From Lingula anatina (lineage: Eukaryota > Brachiopoda > Lingulata > Lingulida > Lingulidae), in assembly GCF_001039355.2 (NCBI RefSeq), contig NW_019773847.1, positions 852,821 through 916,820 on the forward strand: DNA of 64,000 bases. Reading direction: 5' to 3'. Both the position numbers and the translations under genes were made by a program. Positions 38,201 through 50,200 of this stretch are shown here, piece after piece. Numbering within the stretch: the first letter of the stretch is position 1; the number at the start of each line of letters is the position of its first letter. Below the pieces are notes generated by a model. That model searched no databases and was not told the origin of the DNA. It saw only the letters and a program-made list of their open reading frames with translations.

Positions 38201-41200
38201 GCAAATATACTGAAAAAAAATAATCTGTACTAACTCTCATCTTCCCAGTCAGACAGAAAGCATCCTCTAAGTGGTTCTATCTCTAGCTCTCCAGTTGAGC
38301 CAACACCATGAAACACACTGTAAGCCAGGAAGGTGGACTCTGGTGAGAAGTCCATCGTCTTTGAAATCATCCACAAGTCACCTGAACATACAAAGAGAAA
38401 CCAAAAATATTAAGTAAGTTATTATTACAAATAATCTTTCAATTGAGCATTTTTATGCGAGCATCTTGCAAATTGTCTAGATGTTGCTTCGTATTTTAAT
38501 AAGTTGACAAATATTCAGTCCAGTATCTGTGTCAAGACTGAATAGATAACAATTAATTTTCATTTAACGCAATGAAATAATCCTGTAAAATAGATTTAAA
38601 AAGTTTCTTACGATGACCGTGCCTGACATCACTAGTGGGCTGGATTTGGTCTTAAAATGCAATTTAAGATCACAAGTGCTCTTACACGATCTTAATCATT
38701 ACAGCAGTAGTCTTAAAATGGACTGAATCTGCTTTTAAGGTCCAAAATGATCTAACATCTACTTAAGTGGTCAAGCAGATTCCTCCCCTCACAATGGGGG
38801 ACACCTCCCCTCACAATAGAGGACACTTCTGCTCACAATAGGAGAATGTGTAAGGGGAGACAACTTAATTGGCTGTCAGACCAGAAATGGCCTTGCTCAT
38901 GGTTTAAGATCATGTAAGACTATTTGTGAACTTAAATTGCACTTTAAGACCAAATCAAGCCCACTAGTGCATTCAGCTGACTACCAGCTAAGGATCAAGA
39001 GTAAAGAAAGTATTTCATTTGAAATAAAAATGTCATCTAGACCTGTATATCAGCCCTACTGTACACACAAGACTTAGAAAACTTGAATGAAAAACATGCC
39101 AGTTTTCCAGTCCTGTCCACAGCAACACTGCACTACAGCTAAATACAGAAAAAAACTAGAGGATCAGAGAGGCGATACCGCCTCCGGATATTGTACCACC
39201 AGCTGAAGTAAGTGCATTCGTATGGACCCCCCCCCCCAAAAAAAAGGGACACCACCACAAATCTTGTGCTTGACAAGCTCTATAAAATGCAATCAACAAG
39301 TTCTCAAAATATGCAAAAAAGTATAACTAAAAATGGTACAATCAAGCAGATTTTCTAATTGACCTGTATTTTCCTAACATTGATCACTCCTGTGATTCTC
39401 TAGACAAAATAGGCCTATTGGTTTTCCTTGAAATATGTTGTCAGTGTTGCATATATGCTGACAAAAGAGAAAACCTAGGGGCAACACCTTGCACATCTCT
39501 GCTAGTTTTGAAGATATGAGGGGCAAGAAAATATGCAGAAAAAGAAAAAGCTCAGTTCATGGTGAAAAAGTAGGTCAAAGGTCAATTTCAATATCAAAGT
39601 ATATGAATTTATATTCAAGTTCAATAGTAACCATGGGCATTTCTTTGCCATTTTTGGAGATTTAAAGGCCAGAAAACATGCAAAACGCAGTTCACCATAA
39701 AAAGTAGGTCAAAGGTCAATTTCAAGGTCACAGTTAGATTGCCAGTGCATGACTTCCTATTTAAAATAAACAGCAACCTTGGGTGTATCTCTACTGGTTT
39801 TTGAGATATAGTTTATCATGAAAAGTTGGTCAAAGGTCAATTTCAAGGTCACAGATTACCAGTATATGATTTCCTATTTAACTTCAATAGTAACTATGGA
39901 CGTATGTCTGCCAGTTTTGGAGATAAAAGGGAATGAAAATTCAATTCATGATGAAAAGTTATACAAAGGTCAATTTCAAGGTCACACTTAGATTGCCAGT
40001 ATGTGGCTTCCTATTCAAGTTCAAAAGTAACTATGAACCTATCTCTGCCAGTTTTGGAGATGAAAGGAAAGGAAAATTTGCAAAGTTCAGTTCATGGTGA
40101 AAAGTAGGTCAAAGGTCAATTTTAAGGTCACAGTTAGATTGCCAATATATGACTTCCTATTCAAGTTCAATAGTAACTATGGGCGTTTCTTTGCCAGTTT
40201 TGGAGATATAAGGGACTTAAATGTTGCAAAGTTCAGTTCATGGTGAAAAGTAGGTCAAAGGTCAATTTCAAGGTCACAGTAAAATTGCCAGTATATGACT
40301 TCCTATTCAACTTCAATGGTAACTATGGACCTATCTCTGCCAGTTTTGGAGATATAAGGGACTAAATGGTACAATTTCAGAGTTACAATTATGTGCCAAA
40401 AATTTTGTACAAAAGAAATTCATTGAAATTAAGAAAAGGTCATTTTGGTTGAAATTCTTGAAATGGGAGGTGCTCAGAAGTTCCAGATGTTCAAATTTCA
40501 AGAAATAATGTCATTTTTTACCAGAAGTTGTCTGCCTCGCCAAGCCTTCTGTTTTATTTTTCAGAGGTTCAAAATTTATTAAGCATTACAGTATTGCACA
40601 TTTTGCTTTCACCAACACAATGTACGTTTTGATACAGCATAACTCGAAAAACATAAGGAAATAAAAAAANACTGCAGTGAAATGAGTTTCTTTCCATTTT
40701 CAACACTTTTATTTACATTAAACAAAATAATCAATTTACTGTAATTTTTATACGATTAATTAAGAATATTGTTGAGATAGGAAAAATATCAATAAAACAA
40801 TTTAAAATATCAAATTTGATCCATTCTTAGATCCTGAACATAGTGAATTGTTGAATCTGACAAACTGCAATGATATGAGTTTATTTCCATTTTTGACACT
40901 TTATTTACCATCATTTTTATACAATTAACTAACAGCATTGTTAAGATGCAGAAAATGTCAAAAGAACACTTTTACATATCTAATTAGTTCAATAATGAGA
41001 CTGTTAACATGCCTAAGAATCAAATCTGAGGAAAAAACCACTTATATACACAAGCTGATTTTCCAACTCAACCTGTATTCCAGTAAGATTGATCACTCCA
41101 GTGATTTTCAAGATGATATGCTTATCAGTTTTCCTTGAAATGTGTTATCAGTGTTGCAAATATACTGAAAAAAAATCTGTACTAACTCTCATCTTCCCAG

Positions 41201-44200
41201 TCAGACAGAAAGCATCCTCTAAGTGGTTCTATCTCTAGCTCTCCAGTTGAGCCAACACCATGAAACACACTGTAAGCCAGGAAGGTGGACTCTGGTGAGA
41301 AGTCCATCGTCTTTGAAATCATCCACAAGTCGCCTGAACATACAAAGAGAAACCAAAAATATTAAGAAATTTATTATTACAAATAATCTTTCAATTGAGC
41401 ATTTTTTATGTGAGCATCTTGCAAATTGTCTAGATGTTGCTTGGTATTTTAACAAGTTGACAAATATTCAGTCCAGTATCTGTGTCAAGACTGAATAGAT
41501 AACAATTAATTTTCATTTAACGCAATGAAATAATTCCTGTAAAATAGATTTAAAAAGTTTCTTACGATGACCGTGCCTGACATCACTAGTGGGCTGGATT
41601 TGGTCTTAAAATGCAATTTAAGATCACAAGTGCTCTTACACGATCTTAATCATTACAGCAGTAGTCTTAAAATGGACTGAATCTGCTTTTAAGGTCCAAA
41701 ATGATCTAACATCTACTTAAGTGGTCAAGCAGTTTCCTCCCCTCACAATGGGGGACACCTCCCCTCACAAAAGAGGACACTTCTGCTCACAATAGGAGAA
41801 TGTGTAAGGGGAGACAACTTAATTGGCTGTCAGACCAGAAATGGCCTTACTCATGGTTTAAGATCATGTAAGACTATTTGTGAACTTAAATTGCTCTTTA
41901 AGACCAAATCAAGCCCACTAGTGCATTCAGCTGACTACCAGCTAAGGATCAAGAGTAAAGAAAGTATTTCATTTGAAATAAAAATGTCATCTAGACCTGT
42001 AAATCAGTCCTACTGTACACACAAGACTTAGAAAACTTGAATGAAAAACATGCCAGTTTTCCAGTCCTGTCCACAGCAACACTGCACTACAGCTAAATAC
42101 AGAAAAAAACTAGAGGATCAGAGAGGCGATACCGCCTCCGGATATTGTACCACCAGCTGAAGTAAGCGCATTCCTATGGACCCCCCCCCCCAAAAAAAAA
42201 AGGGACACCACCACCAATCTTGTGCTTGACAAGCTCTATAAAATGCAATCAACAAGTTCTCAAAATATGCAAAAAAGTATAACTAAAAATGGTACAATCA
42301 AGCAGATTTTCTAATTGACCTGTATTTTCCTAACATTGATCACTCCTGTGATTCTCTAGACAAAATAGGCCTATTGGTTTCCTTGAAATATGTTGTCAGT
42401 GTTGCATATATGCTGACAAAAGAGAAAACCTAGAGGCAACAACGGGCACATCTCTGCTAGTTTTGAAGATATGAGGGGCAAGAAAATATGCAAAGCTCAG
42501 TTCATGGTGAAAAAGTAGGTCAAAGGTCAATTTCAATATCAAAGTATATGAATTTATATTCAAGTTCAATAGTAACCATGGGTATTTCTTTGCCATTTTT
42601 GGAGATTTAAAGGCCAGAAAACATGCAAAAAGCAGTTCAGCATGAAAAGTAGGTCAAAGGTCAATTTCAAGGTCACAGTTAGATTGCCAGTGCATGACTT
42701 CCTATTCAAAATAAACAGCAACCTTGGGTGTATCTCTACTGGTTTTTGAGATATAGTTTATCACGAAAAGTTGGTCAAAGGTCAATTTCAAGGTCACAGA
42801 TTACCAGTATATGATTTCCTATTTAACTTCAATAGTAAGTATGGACGTATGTCTGCCAGTTTTGGAGATAAAAGGGAATGAAAATTCAATTCATGATGAA
42901 AAGTAATACAAAGGTCAATTTCAAGGTCACACTTAGATTGCCAGTATGTGGCTTCCTATTCAAGTTCAAAAGTAACTATGAACCTATCTCTGCCAGTTTT
43001 GGAGATGAAAGGAAAGGATAATTTGCAAAGGTCAGTTCATGGTAAAAAAGTAGGTCAAAGGTCAATTTTAAGGTCACAGTTAGATTGCCAATACATGACT
43101 TCCTATTCAAGTTCAATAGTAACTATGGGCGTTTCTTTGCCAGTTTTGGAGATATAAGGGACTTAAATGTTGCAAAGTTCAGTTCGTGGTGAAAAGTAGG
43201 TCAAAGGTCAATTTCAAGGTCACAGTAAAATTGCCAGTATATGACTTCCTATTCAACTTCAATGGTAACTATGGACCTATCTGTGCCAGTTTTGGAGATA
43301 TAAGGGACTAAATGGTACAAATTCAGAGTTACAATTATGTGCCATAAATTTTGTACAAAAGAAATTAATTGAAATTAAGGTCATTTTGGTTGAAATTCTT
43401 GAAATGGGAGGTGCTCAGAAGTTCCAGATGTTCAAATTTCACGTTGTCTGCCTCGCCAAGCCTTCTGTTTTATTTTTCAGAGGTTCAAAATTTATTAAGC
43501 ATTACAGTATTGCATATTTTGCTTTCACCAACACAATGTACGTTTTGATACAGCATAACTCGAAAAACATAAGGAAATAAAAAAAAAATGGAGACCACTT
43601 CCAGTGTTAGGCTTGACATGCTCTACAAAATGCAAAAAAAGAACAGGTCTCTAGCATTAACGGTTCCCAAATTAGAGACAGTGTACGTTTTGATACAGCA
43701 TAACTCGAAAAACATAAGGAAATAAAAAAAAAAATGGAGACCACTTCCAGTGTTAGGCTTGACATGCTCTACAAAATGCAAAAAAGAACAGGTCTCTAGC
43801 ATTAACGGTTCCCAAATTAGAGACAGTTTTCAGTATCGGTATCTTATGCTCGCTACTCCCGTGAAAATGCACCGATTCACCCCAAACTCAAGGAGATGAA
43901 AGATGACCCGAAGGGTAACACCTGCCAATAATATTATAGGTTAGGTCTGTGTAGTTTCTGAATAACAGAGCAAATAATTTTTTTTTCGTAAAAAAAATAT
44001 GTTTTTGAAAATTTTGGCCCATTTGACCTTGAAGTAAAGGTCAAATCCAAGGGTATATTTGAAATCTCCACATGACTTTCGATCAGCCATCTGTAGAAAA
44101 TTTTCCCATAATTCCTTCGGTAGGGTAGATAATTAACATTTAATTTTGCCAATTTTGGACAAGGGTGCATTGCAATGAGTGCCACACCTAGACCCCAGCA

Positions 44201-47200
44201 CCGACGAAGCCCAAATTTTACGTGGAACGAGTTGAGATTTTAGGTGACCTAAATCCAAGAGATGGGTACGCAGGCCCTTGTAGTCTAGGAGGAGAAGCGG
44301 TAATGATGACATGGCGGCAGAGCTGGCAAAACAGGCGGGTCGGGACTTGAACCATGTGTACCGCCAGCGCCTACGCTGGTGGTACAATTACAATTATATA
44401 ATTGAATGAAAAAATTCCATATTAACCTTTGGCAAAATTTGAGGAATAATTCCACTTTCTAAGCTGGAGATATAGCTTTCTCTCTGTGAGCTTCTCATCT
44501 TCAAGGTAACCCCTTCTTACCCATTTCTGGAATACATATAAAAACAATATATTTGGCACAAACAAACAAGCAGTGACACACATAGGGTATGTCTTGATGG
44601 CCTGAAGTTGTTTTTCTTGTGAAAAGTTTTATTTTTGTTCAGATAATAGGTTCAAAGTTTCAATGGCAAATGTCACGTGGCAGACACTATAAGTTGCCAC
44701 TGGAATACAAAAATGTGATACCTTATAGAACAAGGCTAGAACAAAGCACAATTTCTAATCCCCATTAATGCATACTGCAGCCTGTAACTCACTGGAAATC
44801 CTTTTTGATATATCCTCCAGTTTTTAATTCTTCGTGTACCAAACTCACACTCACTGAAGAAATCTACACCATAGCTCTTGCATAAGGATTCACTGCTGTC
44901 AGCATCATCTACAGTCAGAAGTCTACATGCAGTCCTGTACACATCTGACCACAGGAAGAACTAAAAAAAGTTTCAGCAAGAACTTGTAAATGGAGCAAAC
45001 AAACTTCAGGAATTGGAAAAAAGAATTAAAGTTAACTTTCAGTCTCAGATTTATGAGCAGGTTCTTTTCTTTTAAGTTCTACAAACAGATGGGAAAAGTT
45101 CATACTGGCCCTAAGTCAAATGGCAGTGGAAATGAAGAAAAAAATGGGTAAAGTTATTCCATTATAACTTACCAATTGTCACTATTTTTGTTCCAGATTA
45201 GAGGATCCTCAGATACTACTTTGAATCACAATTTAAACTATGTCATTTCTCAAGATGAGTCAACTAAGAAGTAAAAAGGGGTAAAAAGGTCAAATTCTTT
45301 AAGAAAAAGAACCCTTCTCTGGAATTGCTGGCTACAGACAGGTGTAAAGGCCCCTTTAAAAAAATAACTACTAGTTTGATTTGGTGGGATGGTTGGACAG
45401 ACTAGGAAATTTATAGAAAATATTTTAATTTTAACAGTTTATTTGATGACTGATTGAAGCAGAGACAATGGCGTTTTCCCCAAGTCAGATAATGATAGAA
45501 CACTATCAAATTTAACAGTAAAATCAACCACAAGTGATTGACCCGAAACTTTAAAGCAACTAGCTTAAACTGTTTTAGATTCTACAGTGTGCTTTAGGTC
45601 ACCTGCAGCTGGAATATTTTGTTAAAACTAATACATGGCTGATTTTCTGAATCATGCATGCACAACATATTTAATTAAAAACCATATTGGATCTATTATT
45701 TTTGTTTTGATAATTTTAAAGTCATAATAACTCTTCATTTTGGCCAAAAATTGGATTTTCCTGGAGTAAAAGGCAATTTTCCCATACTTACCAATGGTCA
45801 GCGACCCCATTACTGCATTCAAAGTTAGTCCAGGGTTTTTTTCCTAAACGTTTGGTTTTTTGGAGCCCTCTCTGACATTGCATAGTCACGCAATATTGTG
45901 CGATAGTTTCTGGTGACCTACTTAAAACCGCGGGAAAAGCAGACAACAACAACACTTCATAACAATAATATAAGATTCATAAGATATATTAGTCTTATAG
46001 CTCAAAATGCATTTATATCTACAATGTGTGCTATTCTGGACTTTTCGTTATCCGACGCACAGTACAAAAACTCGCAACTTACGTCTGCATATTGCATCAG
46101 GCGTTTGGCGCCGGAAGTTATTTTGGTCTCGAATGAACGCGAGAATCCGCGTGACACCCTGATGTCATTGGCAACGGATGCCTTGACGGCCGGGAAGAAA
46201 GGCATCGAAAGCCCTATTGACAAGCACAGATTTTAGTTTTACTACAATAACAGCCGTTTTAGTGGTAAAATTCAATAGAATATATTTCCATACGTTGTTT
46301 ACAATGTATTTCTTGCGGAATTTTGAATCTCAAAGGAAGAGTTATTATTGCTTTTAGCATGACTTCAATTATACTGACAATTCAATTCACAGGCAAGATT
46401 CTGTTTTCGAATGTACATGGTATATATCAAGGCATGTTAAAATGAATGTCTAGATTTTGCCTTTTCTCAGCCAGCAACCTTTAAACTGTTGTAGTTTCAT
46501 TTTTAATGTAACTATCAATTTTTGCGCTTTCAAAATCATGTTTTGACTAATTGGAGAAAAATTTATGCAAGATCCTTGCCTCTCGATACTTTCTCTGATA
46601 CAACAAGCCATTCACCTACCTCACACTGCTGCTTAAGTGGCAAATTACACACAAAAAAATTTCGACCCTAGAAGAGAAATAAACAGAATGACAAGAGATG
46701 CAAAATTAATCTTTATCATCATATGTGATTATATTGTCATTGGATTTCCGAAAGATAATAAAAACATTAAATTACCTTATTCTTCCCATCCTTTTTAACC
46801 ACTTCAATCTTGGATGTTACACCATGGTGGCAAAGGGGATTTAAACTTTGTGGTTTGTATGTAGTTCTCTTTACAAGGCCTACAAATATATCAGCAATTT
46901 TTAAAATAAGACAGAACTAAAGTATTCTTATTATTATTATTATTATTATTACTGATAAATAAAACAAAACCATCCCATTGTTGTGCTTCTGAAGTTTAAG
47001 GGTTCCAGCAACAATGTCACTAACTATTGAATATATGAAAAACTAGAGAGGAAAAAGCTCAAGCTTAAAGTCTTTACATGAGACTCAAAATTTCACAATA
47101 AATACATTGTTCACAACACAGAGAAATATAATAAATTTCATTTTACCACATAAACAGCAATTAGTACAATTTTTCTGAAATCTGTGCTTGCCATTGAACC

Positions 47201-50200
47201 ACACGGACCTTCAAAGATGGCTACCCACCATAATAATCTCTTAATGCATTATGACAAAAACCACACTTAAAAAAATCAATGAACTTTTAATGTAGAAATG
47301 GATTAATTTACTATTATTATGCATGGGAAATTTGCCATTTACCCCAAGAAAATTTATTTGATGGAACTTTTACCACCCTTTCAGAAATTAACAGAACAAG
47401 CACAACAGGCAATTATTATCATCTTTAAATAACACCCAATTTCTATACATGTTTAAATGTCAAGTATTCAAATAACCCTTTTCACATCAAGTTACAGACA
47501 GTAGCGTTACATTTCAAGGGACTGACAGCTTAATAGCCTGAAGATTAGGTATGAGAGTCACCTACTGGAGACCCTCCAAGAGAAAGTTCATTTGCCAGGA
47601 AAGTCTTAGAAAGCAATACGAAAACTAGAGGATCAGAGAGGCGATACCGCCTCTGGATATTGTACCACCAGCGGAACCCCCCCCCCCCCCCAAAAAAAAA
47701 AAAAAAAATGGACACCACCACCAGTCTTGTGTTTGACAAGCTCTATAAAATGGAATAAAGAAGAGTTCTCAAAATATATTTTCCTAACATTGATCACTCC
47801 TGTGATTTTCTAGACAATAGGCCTATTGGTTTTCCTTGAAATGCGTTATCAGTATTGCATATATACTGACAAAAGAGAAATCCTAGGGACAACAGTAGGC
47901 AATCTCTGCTAGTTTTGAAGATATGAGGGGCAAGAAAATATGCAGAGTTCAGTTTGTGGTGAAAAAGTAGGTCAAAGGTCAAGGTCACAGTATATGACTT
48001 CCTATATAAGTTCAATAGTAGCTATGGGCATTTCTTTGCCAATTTTGGAGATATGAAGGCCAGGAAACATGCAAAGTGCAGTTCATCATAAATAGTAGGT
48101 CAAAGGTCAATTTCAAGGTCACAGTATATGACTTCCTATATAAGTTTAATAGTAGCTCAGTGATTGGGAAGGAACGCGCCATTGCGCCATACGCGCATAG
48201 AATCTAACTGGGCACATAAAAAGCCCTGTTTGGGTGCCATAAGGGCGCGTGATTTTGTTATACCTCGTGTTTTTAAAAAGGGTCTACTCGTCAATAAACT
48301 ATTCCTCAACTGATTAGCGTAATTTTCCTCTCATACCTGAAGACGTCTCAGGAACGAATTTGGAAGCTATCGAACTCAATCGCCGAAGTTTGCCGAGAGC
48401 AATGAGCTCATCATCCCAATAGATATGCTAATGAAATAAAAACTGATATATTATTGGCCAATCAATTTATAGGTCATGTTTATCCAATTAGAAGTAACCT
48501 TGCTTTTCGTTCTGAAAGCACATGGGATTTTTTCAAGCAGCACTTTGGTGAAGTGAAAAGAAAAATGCTGCCGAAAAAGATTTTTAAAATCTCGCCAGAC
48601 CAGCCTACATTAGTTAGTTTATTTACTTCAACCGCTTCGTCTAAGGGTCCGTCCAACGTTCAAGAAGAAGTCTCAAAGGAGACTGGGGAAGAAAATGTAC
48701 CAACTTCTGAGAGCAGGCCTCCTTGCACTACGAGGAGTAGTAGTGACACTGACAGTAGTGTTACTGCTAGTGCTAGCACCTCTCACTCTCAGGTCGCACG
48801 AGGTTTCCAACCCCGATGGCTTCAACTATGGCCCTGGCTCCAGTACGACTGCGAACAGTGTAAGAGTTAAGATTCTTGGGAGTAACATAAGTTATAAGGA
48901 TGCACTGAATATGTGGCACAGGAAAAAGAGATTACTTCATTAAGTAATGAAATCTCTTTTCAGTAAGACTGATTAATAAGTACTAGACAGTATGTGAAGA
49001 CAATTTCATTTACATTTTCTCAGTTTTGAGTAATCAAGGTTTTCAGAGATCTAGATTGTTTACCTCTTGTTGATGGTTTCATCAAATAAAAACCAATTAC
49101 TAATGAGTATTACATGTTTTCTGATCATTTTGTTTTTTCATTTAGTTTTCAAATAAGTTCAGTAAAGAAGGCATTGTAATGGTTTTATTGAAAAAGACAA
49201 ACAAAAGTCTAAACTAAATAAATATATTAAAAAAGTTTAACTGCAAAACCTTATCATATTATTCCCAAAAATATTGATACAGATATTTCAAATATATTTG
49301 TCATGTTTAAAAATGGCCCATAAATGTCAAGCGATGGCCCATTGATATTCAAAATGGCCCATTAAGGGTGACCCAGGAGGGGCCATTGTCCCATGGGTGG
49401 TTTGAACCTTCCCAATCACTGGTAGCTATGGCCATTTCTTTGTTAATTTTGGAGATATGAAGGCCAGGAAACATGCAAAGTGCAGTTCATCATAAATAGT
49501 AGGTCAAAGGTCAATTCCAAGGTCACAATAAGATTGCCAGTATATGACTTCCTATTTAAGTTTAACAGTAACTATGGTTGTATCTCTGCCAGTTTTGGAG
49601 ATATAAGGGCTGGAAATTTTGCAAAGTTCAGTTCATGGTGTAAAGTAGGTCAGAGGTCAATTTCAGGATCACAGTTAGATTGCCAGTATATGACTTCCTA
49701 TTCAAGTTCAACAGTAACTATGGGCATATCTTTGCCAGTTTTGGAGATATAAAAATCAGAAAACTTGCAAAGTGCAGTCCATCATGAAAAGTAGGTCAAA
49801 GGTCAATTTCAAGTTCACAGTAAGATTACAAGTATATGACTTCCTATTCAAGTTCAATAGTAACTATGGGCATATCTTTGCTAATTTTGAAGTATTTCAC
49901 ATTTTATTTTCACCACTAAATATTGGATGTTGAACTGTCGATATAGTACAATGCCTAAGCCGTATCGAAAACAAAAAAAGACACCACCTTCAGTGTTGCG
50001 CTTGACAGTTCAGTTCATGGTGAAAAGTAGGTCAAAGGTCAATTTCAGGGTCATATTTAGATTGCCAGTATATGACTTCCCATTCAAGTTCAATAGTAAC
50101 TATGGGCGTATCTTTGCCAGTTTTGGAGATATTAAGATCAGAAAAGTTGCAAAGTGCAGTACTGAAAAGTAGGCCAAAGGTCAATTTCAAGGTCACAGTT

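Larger units (their letters stand above)
37717..40669. repeat. left copy of a 2.95-kb near-identical block
   Basis: Starts CTGCAGTGAAATGAG and includes exon Z17, a CACTA-type MITE and the first 1.5 kb of a pearl-like element. Repeats at 40,672-43,588 with about 98 percent identity by eye, ending at the N. Confidence 0.93.
40671..43588. repeat. right copy of the 2.95-kb block
   Basis: Same order of content as 37,717-40,669, including exon Z17 and the CACTA MITE, then continues into the rest of the element that the left copy lacks. Confidence 0.93.

Noticed and set aside
42106-44387. Reading the hairpin at the element end as a transcription terminator or tRNA-like gene
   Set aside because: It recurs at the same place in each repeat copy, and there is no T-run or cloverleaf.
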